From assembly GCA_002774575.1 (NCBI GenBank), contig PEXW01000020.1, positions 1 through 18,760 on the forward strand: a stretch of DNA of 18,760 nucleotides. The letters are read 5' to 3'. This document shows, one piece after another, positions 6,687-13,187 of this stretch. The DNA comes from Candidatus Kerfeldbacteria bacterium CG08_land_8_20_14_0_20_43_14. GTDB taxonomy: Bacteria > Patescibacteriota > Patescibacteriia > PEXW01. Each line of letters begins with the position of its first letter. The stretch's first letter is position 1. Made by a program: the position numbers and the translations under genes. The notes under the pieces are model-generated. The model was not told the DNA's origin. It saw nothing but the letters and a program-made list of their open reading frames with translations, and searched no databases.

Positions 6687-6779
6687 TTAAAATTTTTTCA
6701 AGCATTCCAACTCATTATCAATAATCGTAATTAAATTTTGCACAGAAAAAACTGATAATTTTATTATTACGACAAAAAC

Positions 6780-6808
6780 TTGCAAAAAATCCCAAATCAT
6801 GCTAGAAT
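6780..6808 (+). promoter_or_regulatory. Promoter of the corA-like / Clp-like cluster
   Basis: TTGCAA (6780-6785) is followed after 17 bases by TAGAAT (6803-6808) with TGC just before it. Predicted leader to the ATG at 6854 is about 39 bases. Confidence 0.6.
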
Positions 6809-6853
6809 ATAATTAAATAAAGCAAAAACCAAACAAAATAAACACTATTTAAT

Positions 6854-7789
6854 ATGCCAATATCTGAAGCCAAGGTTCCATCTTGCCGATGGATCAATAT
6901 AACTGGCGCGACTGCTGAAGATACCCAAGAGATAAAATTCTTAAGGGAGAATTTTCCGTATTTCCATGCTTTGGATATAAAAGAGTGCATTAACACCGGT
7001 CAAAGGCCAAAACTGGAGATCTATGACCGCTATGCCTTTTTGGTTTTGCTTTTCCCAATCTATAACCGCAAAACCAAAGAAATCGAATCTTCAGAAATTG
7101 ATTTTTTCATCAGCTCGGATTATCTGATTACTATTCACGATAACCGCCTGCCTATTATAGACAAAATTTTTAATGAATTTAAAGCCCATAATCATCTGGG
7201 CTCAAACGGAAAATGCAACATACTGGCAATGCTCACCGAAGTTATTACCCAGCAACTGAATGCTTGCATGCCAATGTTAGACCATATTTCCATGGATCTG
7301 CATTCCATTGAAAAACTTATTTTCCGCGGCAGAGAAAAGGAAATGGTTCAGGAAATACTTATAACCCGCAGAAATATCGTTGATTTTAGAAAAACCATGC
7401 AAGCTCACAAAAACAGCATCAAAAAACTGGCCGTTGCTAACCGATTGCTGAAAATCAGCCAAGAGCCGCAAAGCGAAGAAATCATTAATAATGCCGTGGA
7501 AAAATCCAAAGAAATTTGGGATAACCTGGAAGCCTTTCGCGAGGCAATCGAGGCTCTGCAGGCAACCAATGAATCTCTGATTTCCTTCAGGCTGAATGAC
7601 ATTATGAAAACCTACACCACTATTTCGGTCATTATTTTCACTTTAACCTTAACGGTTGCCATTTTCACGGCTCGCCTATCTCATACGCCATTAGTCGGCA
7701 CGCCGTTCGACTTTTACATCTTGCTCGGCTTGCTAGCTTTAATCGGCGCTGGCGCAGTGGCGATTTTCAAAAAAATGCGCTGGATATAA
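6854..7789 (+). CDS. CorA-family divalent cation channel-like protein lacking GMN
   Basis: The 311-residue protein has the CorA plan. An N-terminal alpha/beta cytosolic domain (residues 1-120; RPKLEIYDRYAFLVLLFPIY, DYLITIHDNRLP) is followed by a long charged helical stalk (130-245), then two TM helices (about 251-270 and 286-304) and a basic C-terminus (KKMRWI). CorA proteins form pentameric Mg2+ or Co2+ channels with a selectivity loop, GMN, at the end of TM1. Here the aligned position reads T272-A273-R274 (IFTARLSHTPLVGTPF, where T. maritima CorA has IYGMNFEYMPEL). The fold call is firm; ordinary Mg2+ transport is doubtful. It is the first gene of a membrane cluster, nine bases before the next ORF. 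No Shine-Dalgarno is visible. Confidence 0.85.
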   Translation: MPISEAKVPSCRWINITGATAEDTQEIKFLRENFPYFHALDIKECINTGQRPKLEIYDRYAFLVLLFPIYNRKTKEIESSEIDFFISSDYLITIHDNRLPIIDKIFNEFKAHNHLGSNGKCNILAMLTEVITQQLNACMPMLDHISMDLHSIEKLIFRGREKEMVQEILITRRNIVDFRKTMQAHKNSIKKLAVANRLLKISQEPQSEEIINNAVEKSKEIWDNLEAFREAIEALQATNESLISFRLNDIMKTYTTISVIIFTLTLTVAIFTARLSHTPLVGTPFDFYILLGLLALIGAGAVAIFKKMRWI

Positions 7790-7798
7790 AATTAGCTT

Positions 7799-7945
7799 AT
7801 GAATACCACTAAAACTAAAACCCAAAGCAAAACTGCCTATGAATTAAAATTGGCAGTTGGCTATAAAACCGCGGTCATGGTAACAATGGCCGCCGGACTA
7901 TTGGCCTTTACGATTTTCTCGATTGTTTGGAAAATAAAATCATGA
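7799..7945 (+). CDS. 48-residue single-TM peptide coupled to the Clp-like ATPase
   Basis: This short ORF starts ATG 7799 and has a polar N-terminus (MNTTKTKTQSKTAYELKLAVGYK). One hydrophobic helix spans residues 24-44 (TAVMVTMAAGLLAFTIFSIVW), with a basic end (KIKS). It fills the gap between the CorA-like gene and the ATPase with no spare bases. Its TGA overlaps the ATG of the ATPase in an ATGA arrangement typical of translational coupling. That placement is the main reason to believe it is real; I recognise no family. It could be a membrane partner or adaptor of the ATPase, which is itself membrane anchored. Confidence 0.65.
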   Translation: MNTTKTKTQSKTAYELKLAVGYKTAVMVTMAAGLLAFTIFSIVWKIKS

Positions 7946-8901
7946 ACGCGACTCTTATCGGAATAATAACCGCCGTAGCTCTGGCGCTCGCCGTTTTATT
8001 GCTTCGCAGGCAAACCGAGGGCAGTTCATTTACTACCGGAAAAATTCTGGGTCTTTATTCCAAAGACTTGACCGCTTTGGCAAATGCCGGCAAGCTGGAT
8101 CCGGTCATCGGACGCAAACATGAAATTTACCGGGTCATTGAAATTTTATCCAGACGGACGAAAAATAACCCGGTGCTGATTGGCAAATCCGGCGTGGGTA
8201 AAACCGCGATTATCGAAGAACTAGCCAACGAACTGGCACACGGCAATGTCCCAGAAATTTTAAAAACCAAGCGCGTGCTGGCTTTGGATTTATCCGGACT
8301 AGTTGCCGGCACTAAATATCGCGGTGAATTTGAAAAAAGACTGAAGGCTCTGGTGGATGAAATCATCGCCGCGCAAAGACACGTAATTTTATTCATTGAT
8401 GAAATCCACACTCTGGCAGAAGCCGGCGAAGCCACGGGTTCCATTGACGCCGCGGATATTTTAAAACCAGCGCTGGCTCGCGGTGAACTCCAAGTCATCG
8501 GCGCGACCACAATGGAGGAATACCAAAAATACGTGGAAAAAGATCAAACTTTGGAACGGCGCTTCCAGCCGATTATTGTTGAAGAGCCAAATCCAGATCA
8601 GACCTTGGAAATCTTAAAAGGCTTGAGACTTAAATACGAAAACTATCATCATGTTAAATATTCTGATGAAATTCTGGAAGCAATTGTCTTGCTGGCTTAC
8701 AAACATCTGCAGGAAAGGGTTTTTCCGGACAAAGCCATAGATATTATGGATGAGGCCGGCTCTCGCGTCCATTTAGCCCAAGTTGAAGCTGGCAAAACCG
8801 ACAATTTCGTGGCCGAAGTGACACTTGAAGATTTGAAAATAATTGTCGATAATTTGGTTGAACTCCCCCAACAAAAAGCTAGACAGCAATCCCTTAAATA
8901 A
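7942..8901 (+). CDS. Membrane-tethered single-domain Clp (D1-type) AAA+ ATPase
   Basis: The 319-residue protein has one N-terminal TM helix (about 5-21, LIGIITAVALALAVLLL then RR) and a linker, then a ClpA/B/C first AAA+ domain. Visible parts are the entry motif LGLYSKDLTALANAGKLDPVIGR (37-59), Walker A GKSGVGKT (81-88), pore loop GTKYRGEFE (123-131, Y126), Walker B VILFIDEIH with D153/E154, sensor 1 in IGATTMEEY, arginine fingers R206-R207 in LERRFQP, and the small helical lid (FPDKAIDIMDEA). It ends right after the D1 C-terminus. The usual N-domain, middle domain, D2 domain and ClpP-docking loop are absent. Catalytic residues look intact, so it is probably an active remodelling ATPase at the membrane. 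ATG 7942 is preferred to TTG 7927 because of ATGA coupling to the upstream small ORF. Confidence 0.88.
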   Translation: MNATLIGIITAVALALAVLLLRRQTEGSSFTTGKILGLYSKDLTALANAGKLDPVIGRKHEIYRVIEILSRRTKNNPVLIGKSGVGKTAIIEELANELAHGNVPEILKTKRVLALDLSGLVAGTKYRGEFEKRLKALVDEIIAAQRHVILFIDEIHTLAEAGEATGSIDAADILKPALARGELQVIGATTMEEYQKYVEKDQTLERRFQPIIVEEPNPDQTLEILKGLRLKYENYHHVKYSDEILEAIVLLAYKHLQERVFPDKAIDIMDEAGSRVHLAQVEAGKTDNFVAEVTLEDLKIIVDNLVELPQQKARQQSLK

Positions 8902-8940
8902 TCAACTATTTGTTTTAATCTAAGGAAGGAGGTGAGAATT

Positions 8941-9393
8941 ATGGAAAAAATGCATTATGCAACGCCGGTTGCCCTAGTACTGACTTTTATTTTTGTATTC
9001 TTGCTAGGCATATTCTTTGTTTGGACAATAGGCAATGCTTCTGATGGATTTGGCCAAAATCTTGCCTCTTTTCAGCAGAAGGATAAAGATATGATTACTT
9101 CGGTTTATACCAACAGCGCCTGGGCAGCCAGTAAAGGCTGTTTAGTGGCATTTGTTCAGGCTGATAACAGCAGCATTCTGACCGACGCCAAGAAAACCGC
9201 AGATCAAAAGGTTACTGATATAGTCGCTAAATATGATGCTACCAAACTGCAAGACCTGAATTCTAAAGTCGCCACTTGCGCTGGCAAAAGCATCCCAGCC
9301 AGCTGGGGCGGTGCGATTTATGTGAATATTACCAAGACTGTCGGCACCGGAGACTTCAGTGTTGAAAATATCGCCAACCTGTTGGCAAAATAA
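8941..9393 (+). CDS. Membrane-anchored extracytoplasmic protein, unknown
   Basis: The 150-residue protein has an N-terminal hydrophobic helix (residues 8-30, TPVALVLTFIFVFLLGIFFVW), without a lipobox, followed by a soluble domain of about 115 residues predicted outside the cell. The soluble part is helical (DGFGQNLASFQQKDKDMITSVYTNSAW; ILTDAKKTADQKVTDIVAKYDATKLQDLNSKV) and contains two cysteines (SKGCLVAF, ATCAGKS) that could pair. It has the best Shine-Dalgarno of the window: an AAGGAGGTGA run at 8926-8935 with eight bases between GGAGG and ATG. This is why ATG 8941 is chosen over GTG 8932. It follows the ATPase by 39 bases and has its own terminator. High expression is likely. No family is recognised. 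Confidence 0.75.
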   Translation: MEKMHYATPVALVLTFIFVFLLGIFFVWTIGNASDGFGQNLASFQQKDKDMITSVYTNSAWAASKGCLVAFVQADNSSILTDAKKTADQKVTDIVAKYDATKLQDLNSKVATCAGKSIPASWGGAIYVNITKTVGTGDFSVENIANLLAK

Positions 9394-9434
9394 ACCTCAC
9401 ATTTATTTCTAAAAATCGAAACAGAGGTTAACCC

Positions 9435-9468
9435 AAAAACTTGACTTCAAATAGGGGGTCAAGTTTTT
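9435..9468 (+). terminator. Terminator after the anchored protein
   Basis: AAAAACTTGAC (9435-9445) pairs with GTCAAGTTTTT (9458-9468); the T-run is part of the stem's 3' arm. Confidence 0.8.
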
Positions 9469-9475
9469 GAATATT

Positions 9476-9504
9476 CGTGAGGGGAACCTTGGACGATTTC
9501 CCCT
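9476..9504. repeat. Palindromic repeat P, copy 1
   Basis: A 20-base block at 9476-9495 (AGGGGAACC core) recurs exactly as its reverse complement at 14219-14238. Here the flanking TTCCCCT (9498-9504) completes a hairpin with AGGGGAA. The sequence from 9505 to 9597 has a further CCGCC/GGCGG hairpin at 9544-9557 and no gene. Confidence 0.7.
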
Positions 9505-9597
9505 GACCAGTGCATAAAAATCTATAGTATTGTCATTGCGATCCCGCCGTATGGCGGTGGCAATACCACCCTTCCCTTTTGGAAACTACTACCAGTG

Positions 9598-9716
9598 CCT
9601 GCGAAGGCGTCCCGCCGAGCCCAAAATGGGCAATCCATAAATGGAGGACTTGGGAAGAGTTAAAAACTTCAAAATAAAAAAGTTTCCATATTCGCTCGGC
9701 GGGACGCCTTCGCAGG
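9598..9716 (-). repeat. MITE-like palindromic element E, copy 1 (119 bp)
   Basis: Perfect 23-base terminal inverted repeats lie at 9598-9620 and 9694-9716 (core GGCGTCCCGCCGAGC). They enclose about 73 bases that align, in reverse complement, with the interior of the copy at 13676-13793. No ORF is credible inside; the apparent reading frames in both copies give the same LRRRPAERI peptide because they read the repeat. 9717-9889 has no gene apart from a possible decayed remnant. Confidence 0.85.
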
Positions 9717-9889
9717 TAATGTGTCACTGATAGTAGTTAAATCTTCTCGCGAAAAATTCTTACAAGAAAATGGGCATGGACTTGAAAAGAATTATGTGGT
9801 CAGGGTTTGACAAAACCGCTATTAAATAATAGGCTGAAGGTGGTTCATTGAGAAAAAATACAAAATTTTTTCAAAGAGGAGGTATTTGA

Positions 9890-10069
9890 ATGTTAAAGGA
9901 AATACCAAACGTAAAATTATTACCAGAGCATGAGGTAAAGGGTGGCGACGCTTTTAATGATGGTGACAAAGCTCTTTATAAATTCATCAATGGCGATCTC
10001 GGTGTTGATGAATTAACAAATCAGTTAACAGGTCACCTTAAAGCTGAACAAACGAATGACCAAGCCTAA
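9890..10069 (+). CDS. 59-residue small protein, unknown
   Basis: The ORF starts ATG 9890 behind a strong SD (GAGGAGG, spacing about seven bases) and encodes an acidic soluble peptide. It begins MLKEIPNVKLLPEHEVKGGD, continues with GDKALYKFINGDLGVDELTNQLTGHL, and ends in a charged tail. The second half looks like two short helices. It has no membrane segment and no cysteine. A terminator 30 bases downstream closes it, so it looks like a monocistronic unit; TTGACA at 9807-9812 upstream may belong to its promoter, but no good -10 is placed correctly. It stands directly beside palindromic element E. No family is recognised; regulator, antitoxin-like or modified peptide are all possible. Confidence 0.6.
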   Translation: MLKEIPNVKLLPEHEVKGGDAFNDGDKALYKFINGDLGVDELTNQLTGHLKAEQTNDQA

Positions 10070-10099
10070 AGCTCTAGTAAAGATTGCCATTTGAGAAAA

Positions 10100-10137
10100 A
10101 TAGAGGGTATAACAATTTCATACCCCCTATTTTTATT
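10100..10137 (+). terminator. Terminator of the 59-residue gene
   Basis: ATAGAGGGTAT (10100-10110) pairs with ATACCCCCTAT (10120-10130) with one mismatch, followed by TTTTATTT. Confidence 0.8.
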
Positions 10138-10222
10138 TGGTATAAATATAAATATTTTTATAGGAAATACCATTACTGATAGCAGTCACAACCTTCTCAT
10201 ATAATTCTTTTAGATTTAATGC

Positions 10223-10228
10223 TAAAAT
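10223..10228 (+). promoter_or_regulatory. Extended -10 placing RNA start at the methyltransferase ATG
   Basis: TGC directly followed by TAAAAT ends six bases before ATG 10235, so the expected first RNA base is the A of the ATG. This suggests a leaderless mRNA. No convincing -35 is seen. Confidence 0.45.
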
Positions 10229-10234
10229 TCTTAT

Positions 10235-10762
10235 ATGCTTCTTTACTTGTTTATCATTATTTTTCTCATCATCGTTGGCACAGCGGCCTGGGCCAGTTTT
10301 AAAGCCGCGCCCTGGGTGCCGACTTGGCAATATGATTATCAAAAAATTTTAAATTTGGTCGATCTAAAAGAAGGCGAAACGATTTTTGAACTGGGCGCGG
10401 GCGATGGCCGGCTTTTACCAGAATTTGCCAAAACTAAAGCCAAAAGCATTATTGGTTTCGAAATTTCCGTCCTGCCTTATATTTTTGGCTGGTTTCGGGT
10501 AAGAAAATTAAAGCCCCGGGTGCAATTCAAATTTGAGGATTTTTATAAAGCCGACTTTTCCAAAGCTGATGTTATTTTTTGTTTTCTGACTCCCCCGGCC
10601 ATGAAAAAACTAAAAATCAAATTTGAAAAAGAATGCCGGCCTGGCACCAGAATTATTTCCTATACCTTTTCAATCCTAGATTGGCCTTTGGCAACAAAAG
10701 ACAAGCCAACGGAAAAATCGATTCCGATCTACAAATATCTCTCTGGCCAAAAAAACGGTTAA
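10235..10762 (+). CDS. FAM173/ATPSCKMT-like membrane-anchored methyltransferase
   Basis: The 175-residue protein has an N-terminal TM helix (1-20, LLYLFIIIFLIIVGTAAWA) followed by APWVPTW. A small class I methyltransferase domain follows: motif I FELGAGDGR (51-59), GFEISVLPY, then DVIFCFLTPPAMKKL (113-126) and GTRIISYTF (137-145). The IFCFLTPPAM element in place of a classical motif IV, and the compact size with an N-terminal membrane helix, match the FAM173 family. Eukaryotic members methylate lysines of membrane proteins (ATP synthase c subunit, ADP/ATP carrier). The substrate here is unknown. Its stop overlaps the stop of the convergent dus gene by two bases. The start has no Shine-Dalgarno and may be leaderless. 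Confidence 0.75.
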   Translation: MLLYLFIIIFLIIVGTAAWASFKAAPWVPTWQYDYQKILNLVDLKEGETIFELGAGDGRLLPEFAKTKAKSIIGFEISVLPYIFGWFRVRKLKPRVQFKFEDFYKADFSKADVIFCFLTPPAMKKLKIKFEKECRPGTRIISYTFSILDWPLATKDKPTEKSIPIYKYLSGQKNG

Positions 10763-11718
10763 TTGTTTTTTAAAATTCCTTGGATATCCTCCAGACTATT
10801 AACCCTCACCAGTTTTGACCTTAATTCAGCCGCTTTGGGCAAGCCTTTTACATACCAAGCAAGCTGTTTCCGCAACTCCACCAAACCATGTTCGCCTTTA
10901 CTCTGAAAGGTCAACTTGGCGTGTTTTAGCATGGTTTTCTTAATTTCCGACCACTCTGAAACCCTATATTTTCCAATGCCTAAATAGTCCCGAATTTGCT
11001 GAAAAATCCAGGGTTTGCCCCAAGCACCCCTGGCAATACCCAAGCCATCAGCCCCAGTTTGCTCTAGGAGGCTTTTGGCAATTTCCGGAGTATAAACACC
11101 GCCATTGGCCAAAACAACGGCTGAAAAGGCTTCTTTTACCTGAATAATTGAGTTTATATCCAGCTCGCCGTCAAAGGGCTTTTCAAAAGACCGGCCATGA
11201 ACCATAATCGCGGCTACTGGCAAATCCTTAATTTTTTCAACTAAATCTAAAGCGGTGATTTTGACCTTGGTTGCTTTGTCTTCAATGCTGGCCCGGACTT
11301 TTAGAGAGACCGGAATTTGACTAGCTTCACAAGCGGCTTGCACCAATTCTTTTACCAAATCTAAATTCAACATTAACTTAACTCCCCCGCCGCTTTTAAC
11401 TACTTTATAGGCCGGGCAGCCGAAGTTTATATCTACACCATCATAACCAAGTTCACTTAATACTTTTACGCTTTTAAAATAATGTTCGGGCTTTTTGCCG
11501 AAAATCTGCACGACCACGGGTTTTTCCGATTCGGAAAATTTCAGCATTCCAAAAGTCTTTTTGCTTTCGTAAACAATTGCGTCCGTGGAAACAAATTCCG
11601 TGTATAAAACATCGGCTCCGCCTAATTTGCACATTTGCCGGAAAGCCGAATCCGTAATTCCGGCCATTGGCGCCAATGCCAAAATCGGCTTTTTCAATTT
11701 TTGCCAAAAATTATTCAT
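10759..11718 (-). CDS. dus: tRNA-dihydrouridine synthase
   Basis: The 319-residue FMN enzyme has a TIM-barrel start PILALAPMAGITDSAFR (11-27) and TEFVSTDAIVY. The catalytic segment DINFGCPAYKVVKSGGG has the acid cysteine at C101, and FMN phosphate-binding segments are VHGRSFEKPFDGELD, ANGGVYTPE and ADGLGIARGAWGKPWIF. A helical C-terminal tRNA-binding domain starts near 240. It reduces uridines in tRNA D-loops with NADPH. Length and motifs match bacterial DusB-type enzymes. The start lies three bases after the cysS stop, so the two form an operon transcribed cysS to dus. No Shine-Dalgarno is visible. Confidence 0.95.
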   Translation of the reverse strand: MNNFWQKLKKPILALAPMAGITDSAFRQMCKLGGADVLYTEFVSTDAIVYESKKTFGMLKFSESEKPVVVQIFGKKPEHYFKSVKVLSELGYDGVDINFGCPAYKVVKSGGGVKLMLNLDLVKELVQAACEASQIPVSLKVRASIEDKATKVKITALDLVEKIKDLPVAAIMVHGRSFEKPFDGELDINSIIQVKEAFSAVVLANGGVYTPEIAKSLLEQTGADGLGIARGAWGKPWIFQQIRDYLGIGKYRVSEWSEIKKTMLKHAKLTFQSKGEHGLVELRKQLAWYVKGLPKAAELRSKLVRVNSLEDIQGILKNN

Positions 11719-11721
11719 TAT

Positions 11722-13095
11722 TTACTTAAGTTTAATAATCGGCCCGCTTTCTGTATCATCAACTTGAAAACCTTTATCAAAAATTTGCGACCTTAATTCA
11801 TCGCTTAGTTTGAAATTTTTATTTTTTCTGGCTGTTTCCCTTGCTTCAACCAGCTTTTGAATGATTTTGGGAATTTTGATTGATTTGATTTCTTTTAAGC
11901 CCAAACCAAGTATTTCATCCATTTTAAATAAACTGGCTTTTTTGGCTGAATCAGGATTCTGACTTTTCAGCATTTCCCACATCACAGCCAAGGCTTGAGC
12001 CGTGTTCAAATCATTATCAATAGCTTCAAAAAATTTATTCTCTATTTCCCCGCAGCCGATCTTTGGCTTATCAGCCATATTCGCCACCTGGTTAACCAAT
12101 TCTTCGTAAGCATTTTGACTGGCTTTAAGTGCTTCAAAAGTAAAATTCAATTTCGTGCGATAATGAGCGCCTAAAACCAAATATCGGTATGCCATTGGTG
12201 AAAAACCTTTTTCCTTTAGGATATCGAGTGTATAAAAATTTCCGGCTGACTTGGCCATTTTGCCGCCGTCAATTTGTAAAAATTCGCCGTGCAGCCAGTA
12301 TTTCACAAATGGTTTGCCAGTGGCGCCTTGGCTTTGGGCGATTTCATTAGTGTGATGGACAGGAATGTGATCCACGCCACCAGTGTGTATATCAAAACTT
12401 TCACCGAGTGCTTTCATACTCATGGCCGAACATTCAATATGCCAGCCTGGGAAACCAATGCCCCAGGGGCTTTCCCATTCCATCTGCCGTTTTTGATCTT
12501 TCGGTGAAAACTTCCACAAGGCAAAATCCGTGGAATTTCTTTTCTCATTATTTACTTCCACCCGAGCGCCTTCTTTTTGACCTTTTAAATTTAATCTGGC
12601 CAATTCTCCGTATTTTGGGAATTTGCTGGTGTCATAATAAATACCGTCAGAAGTTTTATAAGTAAAACCCTTTGTTTCCAACTTTTTAATTAATTCGATT
12701 TGCTCTTTGATGTTGTCCGTAGCTTTCAACCATTCATCTGGTTCTTCTATATTTAGAGTCTGCAAATCCTGTTTAAACAGTTTGGTATATTTCTCCGCTA
12801 CTTCCCAAACGCTTATGTGTTCCCTTTTAGCGCCTTTTTCCAATTTGTCTTCGCCTTCATCAGCGTCAGAAGTTAAATGCCCGACATCAGTGATGTTCAT
12901 GACGAATCTTACCTTATGACCATCATGAATTAAGGTGCGGCGCAAAACATCTTCAAAAATATAACTGCGCAAATTGCCAATATGCGCCCGATCATAAACC
13001 GTTGGCCCGCAAGCATAAAACCCAATCTTGGGCGGGTGAATTGGCTGGAATTCTTCAATTTTACGGGAAAGGGTGTTAAAGAGTTTTAAAGGCAT
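11722..13095 (-). CDS. cysS: Cysteinyl-tRNA synthetase
   Basis: The 457-residue class I synthetase shows the HIGH variant AHIGN (37-41) and the KMSKS variant KMAKS (279-283). The zinc site is C29, C222, H247 and E251, with the same 25- and 4-residue spacing as the E. coli enzyme (C209, H234, E238). FPGWHIECSAM and HTGGVDHIPVHHTNEIAQS are diagnostic. A C-terminal helical domain ends at GFQVDDTESGPIIKLK. It charges tRNA-Cys. I chose ATG 13095 over the upstream 13128 start because PLKLFNTLSRKIEEF is the normal N-terminus. A TGC-TACAAT -10 also ends six bases upstream, making the RNA start coincide with this ATG. First gene of the cysS-dus operon. Confidence 0.97.
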   Translation of the reverse strand: MPLKLFNTLSRKIEEFQPIHPPKIGFYACGPTVYDRAHIGNLRSYIFEDVLRRTLIHDGHKVRFVMNITDVGHLTSDADEGEDKLEKGAKREHISVWEVAEKYTKLFKQDLQTLNIEEPDEWLKATDNIKEQIELIKKLETKGFTYKTSDGIYYDTSKFPKYGELARLNLKGQKEGARVEVNNEKRNSTDFALWKFSPKDQKRQMEWESPWGIGFPGWHIECSAMSMKALGESFDIHTGGVDHIPVHHTNEIAQSQGATGKPFVKYWLHGEFLQIDGGKMAKSAGNFYTLDILKEKGFSPMAYRYLVLGAHYRTKLNFTFEALKASQNAYEELVNQVANMADKPKIGCGEIENKFFEAIDNDLNTAQALAVMWEMLKSQNPDSAKKASLFKMDEILGLGLKEIKSIKIPKIIQKLVEARETARKNKNFKLSDELRSQIFDKGFQVDDTESGPIIKLK

Positions 13096-13101
13096 AAATA
13101 C

Positions 13102-13128
13102 ATTGTAGCAAGACCCGAAACTTGACAA
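13102..13128 (-). promoter_or_regulatory. cysS promoter, probably leaderless
   Basis: On the minus strand TTGTCA (13123-13128) and TACAAT (13102-13107) are 15 bases apart, with TGC before the -10. Expected RNA start is at 13095, the A of the cysS ATG. Its -35 overlaps the divergent TTGACA at 13122-13127. Confidence 0.55.
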
Positions 13129-13150
13129 AAGCAGGCGCCAATACTAATCT
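13122..13150 (+). promoter_or_regulatory. Promoter of the frameshifted small gene
   Basis: TTGACA (13122-13127) is followed after 17 bases by TAATCT (13145-13150). Predicted leader is about 31 bases, ending in the SD AAGGAGGA before ATG 13188. Confidence 0.65.
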
Positions 13151-13187
13151 ATTTTGAAAACCAAGACAAACAAATTAAGGAGGAACA

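Noticed and set aside
9533..9727. 64-codon minus-strand ORF
   Set aside because: It reads through palindromic element E; its LRRRPAERI peptide recurs in the ORF over the second copy simply because the DNA repeat recurs.
9394..9889. CRISPR array, because of clustered palindromes
   Set aside because: No regularly spaced direct repeats or unique spacers; the repeats are long inverted arms with one interior each.
10133..10342. 69-codon minus-strand ORF
   Set aside because: It overlaps a terminator and the well-supported start of the FAM173-like gene. Only its last residues show possible remnant coding similarity, noted as a duplication.
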